Assembly (NCBI GenBank): GCA_947095535.1
Contig: OX352774.1
Span: forward strand, 9,920,001-9,984,000
Source of the DNA: Poecilobothrus nobilitatus
Lineage: Eukaryota > Arthropoda > Insecta > Diptera > Dolichopodidae
DNA: 64,000 nt
Direction of reading: 5' to 3'
Position numbers and translations under genes: made by a program. The notes below the pieces were generated by a model. The model was not told where the DNA came from. It did not search any database and was given only the letters and a program-made list of their open reading frames with translations. Shown here one piece after another: positions 1-11,789 of this stretch; the stretch's first letter is position 1, and every line of letters starts with the position of its first letter.

Positions 1-22
1 ATTCGATCTTTCCTCCGATAAA
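1..22 (-). CDS. Third coding exon, cut by the window edge
   Basis: On the minus strand, AATAAATCAG is followed by an open stretch to the window edge. With the CG carried over from the exon at 170-306 it reads R-L-S-E-E-R-S-N without a stop, so phase and reading frame agree. The intron between the two exons (23-169) is 147 bp, bounded by GTAAGC and TCAG. The exon is partial and the gene continues beyond the window. Confidence 0.7.
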
Positions 23-169
23 CTGATTTATTAATAATATTAATAAATATATTATATAATGGGTTAAATAATTTATTTAATTAATATGATAAAGAAAAGT
101 TTTAAAATTATTAGTAATACCTAATTGCAAATTTAAAAATCAAATAATATATTAAAAAATTCCGCTTAC

Positions 170-306
170 CGCTTTCCTCTTTCTTGTGGTTGTTTTAATA
201 AGTTTTGCATTTGTTTTGGATTTTTATCAGGTTCACTTACATCACAATTGGAAGCCCATGTTACTGATAATTGAGGTGGTGAAAGTGCACTTGGAAGTCC
301 ACCAGC
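170..306 (-). CDS. Second coding exon of the same minus-strand gene
   Basis: On the minus strand a polypyrimidine-poor acceptor AATTGTAG precedes GCTGGTGG, and the exon ends at CG|GTAAGC, a good donor. The 137 bases read openly as 45 codons plus two bases: AGGLPSALSPPQLSV, then TWASNCDVSEPDKNPKQ, then MQNLLKQPQERGK. Starting in phase 0 it fits the phase-0 donor of the exon at 51487-52068, so the protein reads LISE-AGGLPSAL across the junction. It ends with two bases (CG) that become CGT with the next exon. The composition is complex and clearly coding-like. I do not recognise the protein; a signalling or adaptor-type disordered region is only a guess from Pro/Ser/Gln content. Confidence 0.82.
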
Positions 307-954
307 CTACAATTTTTAATTAAATTTTTTTTTAATTATTTAAAGTAATTTGAACACAAGAAAATTTAATTTCTAAGGAATTTGTGACATTCAAGAACTC
401 AAAACTAAAACTAAAATTTATTTTCAAAACTAGAAGCAGCAAAATTATAAAATTAAATTAAGTTATATAACTAAATACATCAAAATAAAAAAATTATAAT
501 AGTTTTTAAATTATAGATTAAAAGAATGATATTAAAATATTAGAAAGTGACTAATTTTTATACTTTTTTTCTTAAAATGCATTTTAAAATATTCTTTTGA
601 TATTTTTGAATTTGAAGTAATAATCAATCGATCAGCTGCATCATTTCCATTCGTAAATATTACAGTACTTTAACTAAAACTGTAAAATATTGGAATTCTA
701 AAACGGCAGAATCTTTCGTTGAAAACATATTTTCCACAAAAGTTTATAATTTGCGAAAAATTTATTAGAAATCAATATTTTTCTTTTTAATTTCATTATC
801 CCGTTTCCGTTTCAACAATAAGGTTTTCTTCCTATTAAAATGTCTAATACAATATTCTTAAATTGTGTCGCCGCCATATTTATTATTTTTAGTGGCAGGT
901 AGAATGGTAATTTAATTTAGTGGTATATAGAAACGGTAATATGTTTTTCTAAAA

Positions 955-1048
955 AAAAATCTGCGTAAGAATCTGCGAATCAAAGTAAAGGCTGTGCAAT
1001 GTCCTTGTTACATTTATGTGGCAGGGAAATGCACAAAAAAAAAAAAAT
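955..1048 (+). mobile_element. Possible SINE 3' part
   Basis: AGTAAAGGCTGTGCAATGTCC followed by GGGAAATGCAC and poly-A resembles the 3' end of the SINE at 5480 (AAAGGCTGTGTAATTTCC ... AAATGC poly-A). No tRNA head is visible. Weak call. Confidence 0.35.
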
Positions 1049-1142
1049 TTGCCGAAAAAAAAAAAATCGAAATTGCCATTATATATCCGAAAAAACTGCC
1101 TGAAAACTGTTGTAAAATATGGAGTGTAATCAGTCAAAAATT

Positions 1143-2020
1143 TTTGAAATTAAAATAAAATTAGGAAGAGTAAAGAAAAGACTGTGTCAACTTTTGTGTC
1201 AACCATAAAACTTGATTATCTTTTACAAAATTCCAGATTTTTACATAATTAAGTACCGAGATGTTAAATTTTTGAGTTGTATGACAGCTATAAATTCCAA
1301 CCAATTGATCGTTTGTTATAAAATTTCAAATATCTAGCAATGAATTAAGTTCGAAGATATGAAAGCCACCTGAACCTGCTGCTATACCACAACCAAATTT
1401 TTACAACAGTTACTGGCATGAAATTTGACATCTTTTCACAAAATTTCAATAAACATTGAGTTATTTTCATTTAAAAATAGAAGTTGAATCGCAACTACCA
1501 GAATGGGTCGCACCAGATAAACCAAATTTTACAGAAATTGCCATAAATCTTGATCATCCGTTACAAGATTTTAAATGTTTAGCTTAAATAATTACCAAGA
1601 TATGAGGTAAGTTATGAGATAAGTTATGATATAAATGTATATAAAACCAAATGTTTACATAAAAAAGGAAATTGTATCGGAGCTACTTGAACTTGCTGAT
1701 CTAGACCAACTAAATTTTACTAAAGTTGTTGGCATGCAACTTGCTATCTTTTCAGAAAATATGTTTCAGATATAAAATACTTAAATAAACACTGACCTAT
1801 TGTTATATATGTTGGTAAAAATTTCAGAATCGTAGCTCTTTTATTTGTTTAGTTATTGTGCGTTCAGACGAACATATGACTTAATCGACTAATTTTTCGA
1901 TTATGATTCAATCCATATGTTTAAATTTATATTAAGCATGGTTCCTTTATAGTAAAAAGTAATGGCAAATTTATTATACTCTTGAACATATGTTCATGCG
2001 GGTTTAAAAACAAGAAAGTA
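1143..2020 (+). mobile_element. Old, degraded family A copy
   Basis: Recognisable phrases in family A order: AGGAAGAGTAAAGAAAAGACT, TGTGTCAAC, ATAAAACTTGATTATC, AGTTGTATGACAGCTA, AACACTGACCTATTG, TTATTGTGCGTTCAGACGAAC, GACTTAATCGACT, and TTATACTCTTGAACATATG with GCGGGTTTAAAA at the end. Many substitutions; the tandem modules are single. Confidence 0.65.
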
Positions 2021-3136
2021 ATCATGTATAAAATTTGTTAAATCTAATTTAATAAAAAGCATTGTTAAAAAAAAAAAAATTGGTGCAAAGAAAATTTTAA
2101 AAACGACTAAAAAAACTAATCAATATATGAAAACATTATTATTCTACACCGTATTCAACACCGATTTGATTCATTTAGGCAACACTTAGTATTTTGAAGA
2201 AAATTATTAATTAAATATTAATTTTTAAGTATTGCTATCATCAATTAATTAAAGTACAAGCTGTTGAAACATTTCCAATACACCAACTAAAGATTACTAA
2301 TAAGCGTTTTTTTTTAAACAAAAAGTAACTGAGCTGTTTAGATGATTATATTTGAATCCTTGAACTAAAATGAATTGTAAGAAAAACGAGTTGACGTAGA
2401 AGGAAATTGTAATGAAATAAATTAGATCTTCAGCTTCACGTTTGGAAAAGGAATTAAAGCCTTCTTTAATAAAAATGTTTAATTTTTTGGGGTTATATTG
2501 GGGTAGGTATATGTACATATAAATCATAAATAATTTTTAAATACTAAAAAATATATGAAATTAACAGAAAACTGACACTTTTCCAGAATAAAGTTGTTGT
2601 TTCTGTAATGACGAAGTAATCGGTAGTTTTTTCTGAATTAAAACATTTGTTTCAAAAAAAAAAAAATTTTGAGTGACGGTTTTATAATTTACTTTAATTT
2701 ACTGCCCAAGATGTGTAATGAGTTTTTAAATTCAAGATATATAAACACTAATATAATTTTGCCCTCTTTGATGTGCTCATTTTTATCAAGTTAATTCAAA
2801 GTGACGAATTTTTCTTTTTTCTTTATTTTTATAGTATTTTAAAATAAATTCAATAAATCAATTAATGTTCATAAATTGCAATATGTTTTAAGTTTGTACT
2901 TGGACCGTAGCCTGAGCTGTATGGTCTATTAATAATTACAATAATAGAAAAACTCAATTTATCGAGTTTTGCCAAAAACAATCAAACCGAAGTAACAAAC
3001 AAAAAATTTTATTTTTATTTTTTCACAATAAGAGAAAGAAACGAAAGAAACAAAAACAACAACAAAAACTAAAAAAATGGCAAATAATATTACTTGTAGT
3101 TTTAACCATGAAACTTTTCGTTTATTATTATTATAA

Positions 3137-4703
3137 AAAACGAGGAAGAGTGCAGTAGAGTAGACTGTGTCAACTCTGGGATACCCGTATGAACGTAATA
3201 TATCCTGTTTCTATAAAACTTGATCATCTTTTAAAAACATTCAGAGTTTTAGTACCGAACTACAGAGATATATTTATGTAAATTGTGGAGTTGTATGATA
3301 GCTACCCGAATCTATTGCGCCTAGCTTCATTAAGTTCCAAGAAATGCAAAAAGCCTGAACCGGCTGCTTTAGACCATTCAAATTTTACAAAAGTTTTTGG
3401 CATGCAACTCGACACTTTTTCACTAAATTTCAGATAGCTAGCTTCAATAGACACTGAGTTATTTTCATTTAAAAAGAGAAGTTGTATGGCAACTATCCGA
3501 ACCTGTCATATCATCACAACAAAATTTTACAGAAGTTGTTGCGATAAAACTCGATCATCATTTGCAAAATTTCAGATACCTAGATTGAATAGACACTGGG
3601 TTATTTCCATTTTTCCGAAAATGCTGGAGTTAAATAGCAAAACTAACAATTTTACAAAAGTGACGTAAAAAAATTTTCAGCCTCCTAACTCCTTTATTTT
3701 TTGAGTTATCGTGCGGACGGACACTGAGTTATTTTCATTTAAAAAGAGAAGTTGTATGGCAGCTACCCGAACCCGTCGCACCAGCACAACCAAATTTTGT
3801 AGAAGTTGTTGCCATAAAACTTGATCATCATTTGCAAGATTTCAGACGCCTAGCTTTATTAACTTCCAAGAGGTGCAAGAAGCCTGAACCGGCTGTTCTA
3901 GACCAAACAAATTTTACAAAAGTTGTTGGCATATAACTCGACACTTCTTCACTAAATTTCAGATTCCTAGCTTCAATAAACACTGAGTTATTCTCATTTA
4001 ACCGGATAAGTTGTATGGCAGCTACCCGAACCCGCCGCACCACCACAACCAAATTTTACAAAAGTTGTTGCCATAAAACTTGATCATCATTTGCAAAATT
4101 TCAGACGCCTAGCTTCATTAGGTTCCAAGAGGTGCAAGAAGTCTGAACCGGCTGCTCTAGACCAACAAAATTTTACAAAAGTTGTTGGCATGTAACTCGA
4201 CACCTCTTTACCAAATTTCAGATTCCTAGCTTCAATAAACACTGAGTTATTCTCATTTAAACGGAGAAGTTGTATGGCAGCTACCCGAACCCGCTGCACC
4301 AGCACAACCAAATTTTACAGAAGTTGTTGCCATAAAACTTGATCATCATTTGCAAAATTTCAGAAACCTAGCTTGAATAGATACTGAGTTATTTCTATAT
4401 AAAGATAGAAGTTGTATGGCAGCTACTCGAACCCGCCGACCGAAAATGTTGGATTTAAATAGCAAAACTAACAATTTTGCAAAAGTGACGTAAAAAAAAT
4501 TTCAGCCCCTTAGCTCCTTTATTTTTTGAATTATCGTGCGGACGGACGGACGGACGGACGGACGTACATGGCTTAATCGACTCAGAATTCGATTCTGAGC
4601 CGATCCATACCTTTGACACTATATCTAGCTCGACTCCTTTAAGGTGTCACAAACGTAATGGCAAATTTATTATACCCTTGAACATAGTTCATACGGGTAT
4701 AAA
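3137..4703 (+). mobile_element. Family A interspersed repeat, short copy
   Basis: Starts AAAACGAGGAAGAGTGCAG, then GTCAACTCTGGGATACCCG, and ends with the (GGAC)n-ATGGCTTAATCGACT block and a hairpin-like TATACCC...GGGTATA end, followed by poly-A. The interior is built from related modules with TTGTATGGCAGCTACCCGAA and AAAACTTGATCATCATTTGC. A 259-bp module is present twice (about 3790-4310). No transposase is visible. The (GGAC)n block and GGGTATA end resemble non-autonomous dipteran repeats, possibly Helitron/Helentron-like; that class is an inference. A longer inverted partner lies at 44807-47332. Confidence 0.8.
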
Positions 4704-4887
4704 AAAAAAAAAAAAATTTTACCCTTCCAACACAAATGCTTTTGTTTTGAACATAGGTAGATTCTCAATCCATTTAAAATTCTTCGACAGCTCGTTATAC
4801 GCCTTTGTTACGTGTATTGGGATTGTATATCAACCATCCTGTTTAATATAAAATTATGCATAATATCATTATTCACAATCTTAAAGG

Positions 4888-5275
4888 CTAAAACATATAC
4901 TTATGTAGTTCATATTTGCATATGTTTGCGAAACTAATATATTTGCTACAATATACTAATATATAATATACTAATATATTTGCTAATATACTAAGTTGAT
5001 AAGGAGGTCGAATGTGATATCGCTTAATTATTTTTATACTTTTCTTATGTACGATATCCCATCTGTTTAAATAAACTTTTGACGCTCTGCCCCAAATTGG
5101 ATTGAGATAACAGAAGTCAGCTTTTATATAAGAAGTGTAGATCATGTATAAGGTTTCGTTAGAAAGAAAATTTTTCAATCTATGTAGTATAAATGCGAAC
5201 GGTGCTATTCTTTTTATGACGTTATCAATATGATTGCACCAGTTTATAGTCATATCAGTATGTATGTTAAACGAT
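4888..5275 (-). pseudogene. LINE reverse transcriptase C-terminal remnant
   Basis: Reads MTINWCNHIDNVIKRI, then LYMIYTSYIKADFCY, PIWGRASKVYLNRWDIVHKK and SIKIIKRYHIRPPYQLS, then degenerates. The order W-x-x-HI, L-x-x-IY-x-S-I, IWG-x-A and LNR-x-x-x-x-KK-x-I-x-II is the usual region just after the reverse transcriptase core in CR1/L2/jockey-group LINEs. The end is low in complexity (tandem TACTAATATAT words at 4950-4995). No catalytic part is present, so it is a truncated fossil. It lies immediately after family A copy 3137-4703. Confidence 0.75.
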
Positions 5276-5479
5276 TTTAAAGTCGCACATTTTCAAAAAC
5301 GCAATAAGAAGCATAGTAGAGTTTTATTATTTTAACATCAAAATTTTTAATTTTCCATAGAATTTTCTATGTAAGATAAATTGTGAAAAGGTAAAACCTT
5401 TTCTTTAGTTTTACGGACATTTTTAATTTTCTAAGAAAAGTGATTAACAAATTTAATTTTTATATTTTATTTATGACAA

Positions 5480-5665
5480 ATTTGGGAGTCTGGGTGGCTT
5501 AGTGGGTAAGATCGTATAAAATACGTTGTAAACACCGAGGGATTGAGGGTTCGAATCCCACACTCGTCGTAAGAGTTATTCCCTCTTACGACATTTAGAG
5601 CCACGCCTGAAGAGGAAAGGCTGTGTAATTTCCTGTCCTGCAAAAAATGCAAAAAAAAAAGAAAA
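5480..5665 (+). mobile_element. tRNA-derived SINE with GTCGTAAG hairpin tail and A-rich end
   Basis: Head with A box (GTGGCTTAGTGGGTAAG) and B box (GGTTCGAATCCC), then GTCGTAAGAG...CTCTTACGAC, an inverted repeat, AAAGGCTGTGTAATTTCC and a poly-A-like end near 5650. The tail hairpin shares its GTCGTAAG core with the SINEs at 15.5 and 55.6 kb, so they may be one superfamily. Confidence 0.75.
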
Positions 5666-6413
5666 AAAAAAATGACAAATTTGCACAGATAGCTCGTAAA
5701 CAATAAAAAGTACAATCATTTTTCTGAGGTAGCTTATGCTAATCACAGATTTTCCTTCTCTTAAAATTTTAAGTTTTTGATAGAAAGCGTTTCAGAGATA
5801 TAGAGGAGCTAAAATTTTACAAAATTATGTAATTACATAACTGTAAATTTAAATATCAAATTGCAAAAAGTTATATAAGTTTAAAAAATTTTCTGTCATT
5901 TGAAGTCTTTTGACTGTCATTTAAAGTCTTTTGAAGTTGACTGACTGAAAATATTAAGCAGAATTTGAGACATAAACATTTGAATATAGGGTCTTAATCA
6001 TATTTGAGAGACTGTAACTCTGTAATGGTTAATGCTACGTTAAAATGTGAAAGTCATGACTTGCATACAAAAATGAAAGTATGCACAATTTATAGCTTAG
6101 CACAATTTATTTTACAACTTAATTAAACAAAAAGAATTTGGCAACATAGTTTTGTTCTGAGATGATAAACAGTGTTCACTATATAATCAGTTTAATCATA
6201 ATTTAAATATTGATCATTTTTCAGATAACAACAATTATCGCTTAAGAGAGGTCTGGGAAACAATTATAAATCTAAAATACATTCAAGTAAAATAAGCATA
6301 AATTTTGAACTAAATGAATGACAACCTTTTTCAGATAAGAGTTAAGTGCTGCTCTTTGTATATTTTGACTTAAAGCGACCTTTGAAAAGAATTAGAAATT
6401 TATCGATCTAGTA

Positions 6414-9090
6414 AAACGAGGAAGAATACAGTTGCCTTTGTCAACTCTTAGATACCCGTACGGACCGTTAGTATGTTCACAGCCTGTCACTTTGCTTACA
6501 ATATTATTATACCCGTACGAAAGGATCGGGTATAATAAAATTACTCCTCCGTTTGTAACACCTCGAAATAACCGAGCTAGATATACCTTCAAAGGTATGG
6601 ATCGGATCAGAAAAAAATTCTAAGACGTTTGATCAAATCAATCAAAAACTAAGAAAGCTAGAATCTTGAAATTTACACAAAATATTCTGGGAGTAATTTG
6701 TAGGTTCCCTATTTTTTTGGTTGAGTTTGTACCAAAACTTAGGGTAGCTCTCGAACACCTAACTTTTAGATCTCGACACTTTTTTTGAAATAGAGCTATG
6801 AAATTTTAACTACTGATAGATCTCACAAAAATATTAATTTTATTTTTAATAACTTTTTTTTGTAGCCCCATCCGTTACGGAGCTACAGCTCCACAAAGGT
6901 TCAAAAAAGCTCTATATTTAAATTGTTATAACACAAGTTTTATAAGATATATCTTCATTTTGAAAACGCCAAACAATTACTGCTTTTATTAGCTTTAAAA
7001 GTATATATACAATGCATATATATTTGTAGCATACGGTGTCTTAATTTACCGTTATGCAAAACTCAAATTTTGCAAAATCCTTTAACCCTTCTATCTTCTA
7101 AAAGGTTTAAGTTAGAAACTTGAAATTTTGACAGAAGTTAGATCTTTGAAAATAAGTATGAGTCATTTGAGAAATTTTTTTTATATCACCCCCCGTTTAG
7201 GAGCTGTAAGGAGTCAAAAACTGAAAATTTCCTATTTTTAAACACCTGTAACTTGAACACCTGTTAAAATTTTTTTGAAGTAATACACAAAAATTAAAGC
7301 TTCAACATTATGCTCTTATTTCTGTTAACAATTTTTTTTAATAATATAGGGTTACTTTAGAATTGACGAAAGTGTTACTTGATTTTTTCAAATTTTTTTT
7401 ATATCACCCCCCGTTTAGGAGCTGTAAGGAGTCAAAAATTGAAAATTTCTTATTTTTAAACACCTGTAACTTGAACACCTGTTAAAATTTTTTTGAAGTA
7501 ATACACAAAAATTAAAGCTTCAACATTATACTCTTATTTCTGTTAACAATTTTTTTTAATAATATAGGGTTACTTTAGAATTGACGAAAGTGTTACTTGA
7601 TTTTTTCAAATTTTCTAACAAATTTCTTCAACAAATTTTTTGCATTTGTTTTACTCGATAATTTGAAATTGTTGAGGATATAATGCGTAGTACAAAAAAA
7701 TGTAAATAAATAAACAACATAACGGTTGCTTGAAGAATTTTTATTTATATGATATTGATATATATACATACTTATATAATATCATGTTTATTTACATGTA
7801 TATGTCACTAGTGAGTGAATGATAAGAGTAAGAGTAATGATATTATATAGCGCCGTATTTACATACATATATGTATTTTATTGTACTTATAAGAAATTAT
7901 TCTGTCAATGGAATATTTAAATATAATATAATATAATATTTAAAATTATATATACTGTTTTGTACTTAGTAACCATTGTACTTAGTAACCATGTACTTAG
8001 TGTACATTTACCGCTTAGTATTAAATGGTACTATAGAATATTTGAAAAAGTTTTGGATTGATAATCGTTATGTGGAAGGTTAGAATCTGCTTTTGAAGAA
8101 TGTTTGAAAAAATTAGAAAATTTGAAAAAATTAAGTAACACTTTCGTCAATTATAAAGTAACCCTATATTATTGAAAAAAGTTGTTAACAGAAATAAGAG
8201 TATAATGTTGAAGCTTTAATTTTTGTGTATTACTTCAAAAAAATTTTAACAGGTGTTCAGGTTACAGGTGTTTAAAAATAGGAAATTTTCAGCTTTTGAC
8301 CCCTTACAGCTCCTAAACGAGGGGTGATACAAAAAAAATATCTGAAATACTTATACTTATTTTCAAAGATCTAACTTCTTCTGTTTCCAACTTAAACCGT
8401 TTAGAAGATAGAAGGATTAAAGGATTTTGCAAAATTTTAGTTTCGCATAATGGTAAATTAAGACACCGTATGCCACAACTAGATATTTATTGTATATATC
8501 CTTTTAAAGCTAATAAAAGTAGAAATCGCTTGGCGTTTTCTAAATGAAGATATACCTTATACAACTTGTGTTATAACAATTTAAATATAGAGCTTTTTTG
8601 AACCTTTGGGGAGCTGTAGTTCCGTAACGGGTGGGGCTACAAAAAAAATTTATTAAAAATAAAATTAATATTTTTGTGACATCTATCAGTAGTTAATATT
8701 TCATAGCTCTATTTCAAAAAAAATGTGGGGATCTAAAAGTTAGGTGTTCGATAGCTACCCGAAGTTTTGGTGGGAACTCAACCAAAAAAAATAGGGAACC
8801 TACAAATTGCTCCTAGAATATTTTCTATAAATTTCAAGATTCTAGCTTTCTTAGTTTTTGAGTTAGCGTGCTGACGGACGGACATGGCTTAATCGACTTA
8901 GAATTTTTTTCTGATCCGATCCATACCTTTGAAGGTATATCTAGCTCGCTTATTTCGAGATGTTACAAACGGAGGAGTAATTTTATTATACCCGATCCTA
9001 TCGTACGGGTATAATAATATTGTAAGCAGAGTGACAGGCTGTGGACATATTAACGGTTCGTACGGGTATCTAAGAGTTGACAAAGGCAAT
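6414..9090. mobile_element. Family B palindromic composite (two long inverted arms around a central spacer)
   Basis: Left end AAAACGAGGAAGAATACAG...GATACCCGTACGGACCG, then the family B right end in reverse (TTATACCCGTACG...GTATAATAAAATTACTCC) and its arm. The same order appears mirror-wise on the right (about 8125-9090), ending GGTATCTAAGAGTTGACAAAGG. The arms are about 1 kb and look some 90-95 % alike where I compared them. The spacer (about 7640-8100) is the family's middle part, in reverse relative to the copy at 11790-13349. The left arm also carries an extra 218-bp tandem duplication. No ORF. Confidence 0.82.
7174..7609 (+). repeat. 218-bp tandem duplication in the left arm of the family B composite
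   Basis: The phrase TATATCACCCCCCGTTTAGG occurs at 7182 and again at 7400, and everything between is repeated with very few differences, up to TTACTTGATTTTTTCAAA. The matching right arm has this segment once. The near identity of the two units points to a recent duplication. Confidence 0.88.
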
Positions 9091-9171
9091 ATATAAATGG
9101 ACATTCAAAGAGAAAATATAACTGTCTCTAAAATTTTGTAAAATTAGTTATATTAAAAGAATATAAATTAA

Positions 9172-9665
9172 AATGAGGAAGAATGTGTAGTTGAATGTGT
9201 TATCTAGTATGCTCGTACGAATGTAGTTCCATGCTGTTACAATAACATTTAAACATCTTTTATAAAATTTCAAATATTTGTCAAATATTGACTATTAGGA
9301 ACCGAAAAATATTTAGGATAATTTTGAAGACACTCGAACCTGCCGCTTCAGACTAACCAAGATGGTACTCGATATAGGTACAGGTACTCGTACCTGCTGC
9401 TATAAACTAACCAAGTTTTGCAGAAATTTTGGCATAAAACTAAATTTCTAAATTTTAAAAAAGAAGTTGTATGGCAGCTAGATGAACTTACCGCTTTATA
9501 CCAACAAAACTATGCAGAAGTTTTTATTATAAGACTTAACTTCTTTTCACAAAAGTTTATACTTAGAGACTGACCTTTTTTCAAATAGAAAAGAAGTTGT
9601 GTATGATGGCTACTTTCTTGTATGATAACTTTAAAATATGCAATTATATTATAAACTAGTTATTG
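9172..9665 (+). mobile_element. Old, truncated family A-like copy
   Basis: Begins AAATGAGGAAGAATGTGTAG, followed by CTCGTACGAATG and modules with AGAAGTTGTATGGCAGCTA and ACTCGAACCTGCCGC. The right end with the GGAC block is missing. It starts about 80 bp after the family B composite. Confidence 0.5.
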
Positions 9666-11689
9666 AGTTATTTTAATTTTTCAACATATATTTTAAACAA
9701 AGATGAGCATGAGAGCAAAATATCTTGAAACATTTAGTCAGCGTCTTCACAACATTTTATAATTGTTTCATCCATTGTGATGCAATTATATGGTACTAAT
9801 TTATGTTAATAATGTTTAGAAAATTGCATTCTTAATACATTTACAAACAAGTTTAACGTATTTTTGTTTTCTATAGAATGTTTAATTTTTCTTAATATAA
9901 ATTTAAAATTTTCAAAATTTAAATATTTGAGTACATATTTGAAGAATCACTGTTTACGGTACAACATAATATGAGAAAAACGAATTAAGGATATGACATC
10001 TTAAAGTCGCACAAATCCTTATAATATTTAAGTCAAGTTCCAATAAAAATTATTTTCAATTTGATAACACCAAACAACATCAAATTTAAACCTTATTCAT
10101 AAATCAAAACAATTGCAGACCTTCTTTTTTGCAATTAGTTTCATCTATCCTCAAATTTTCCATTATAACATATTATCTTCCATACGTATTAAAACATGTT
10201 CTTTTGAGACGACTGGGAATTTCTAAAAACATATTTTTGATCCCCTGCATTTAAGCTTTATCAGTTCTCCAAAATTGAGTATTTTTAATTTTTATTATAT
10301 TACAATTATTATTATTAGAATTAATAAAATTTGGCAAAGGTATACAAATTTGTTTTTATTGGATGAACATACACGTATTTTATGCTGCCCATTTTCCTGT
10401 CAAATTTTGTTAGTTATTGAAAAACCAGAGGAAAAGTTTTTATATAAAGTAAAATTAAATAACTGAAAGAAAACAAATTGATATAAAAGTTACAAACCAG
10501 ATTTGTCTCAATATTTTATTTTTGTTAAATTTTTCAGCACTTCTAAGAATCAGAACGCGGTCAAAATTCAAAAACATATCGTTTTAAGTTTAATTAAATT
10601 TAGCATGAATATTTTGTTTCAAATATGTAGTTACTATTATTTTAAACTATTAAACTTGAGAACTTAAAGCTATTTTTTCGACAAGCCGACGACCATTAGT
10701 AAGATTTATAATTTTTAGTTATCCAATTATTTTAATTTTGAAAATTTTGAGTATTTACGATAATAAAATCATATTAAAATCGGCTGCAATAATTCGGTTT
10801 AATCGATAAAATACTTTTTTCTTGTTTTTGTACAGAATATTTGAAGAGCATATCTTTTGTACAAATATAATTTATTCTTCTAAAGTAGCTTTCAGTTATA
10901 TAAAAAAATTATAAATATTTTGTCAAAACATAAAATAGCATCAGAGCACAATATGTTTACAACATCAATAAAATGCGGGGCAATATAGTACTTGTTTATG
11001 TTAAAAGTTCAACATATTATTATATTTTTTATTGAATGTTGCATTTTTACCAATCTAAATCTATAATCTAATGAATAGTGCAAATCGTTTGAATATGATA
11101 TATCTGAACTATGATTTATAGTATTTAAATCGTCGACCTTTCAATTGAACGATCTTGATCCAAACGTTGGTCAGGTCATAGCCAATGATACTAATTATAT
11201 GCTGAATATACTATAGATCATAATTGTTTATGTTGTAATATTTCAAATCACAATATATTTATTCGAAAAGCAAGATTTTAAAAAAGTGAGATTTTAAAAT
11301 GAGAGAATAAATATTTCGAGATTTCGTACTGCTTCTATTGTAATCTTTTAGAATAGTTTCTGCTAAATAATCACAGTTTAGTGTCATTTAACAAGTGATT
11401 ATTCTTACAAAATTCTAGTAAGAATAACAAGCGATTTAGTGGATGCTCCACTAAAATTGAGAAAAAAATAAGTTTTGTAAAAACTACGATTTATGACATA
11501 AGGGTAAACCAAGCCTTTTTAAAAGCGCAGATTTTGTAAAAGACAGTTTGGAATTGTGACTTGCACCAAAATGTTTAAGTTTTCTTAGAATTTTACACGT
11601 GTTAAAAATTGTGAAAAATAAAGAGAAAGTTTCTTAATTTTTAAGGAAACAATTAAACCTATTAACACATGAATAAAATTGTTTAAGTT
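9666..11689. other. AT-rich intronic sequence without recognised content
   Basis: No ORF beyond chance, no repeat family recognised. A 63-codon frame at 10275-10466 has Ile/Lys/Tyr-rich composition and looks random. Confidence 0.6.
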
Positions 11690-11789
11690 TTCATATTTAC
11701 CTTTAATTTTGAAAAAATTGTACAGGATGCCTAAGTTTCAGGGGTTTAAAAATAACAAATTTTAAATTTTTGGTTCCTAATAACTATTA

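Noticed and set aside
3828..4311. Paired 74-codon ORFs that are nearly identical (also at 45199-45682)
   Set aside because: They come from the tandem 259-bp modules of family A. The frames are not kept in the degraded copies and have no start context or family.
6392..6623. Overlapping ORFs in both strands at the ends of the family B composite (also 8898-9104)
   Set aside because: They lie on inverted non-coding terminal sequence and mirror each other. No protein family.
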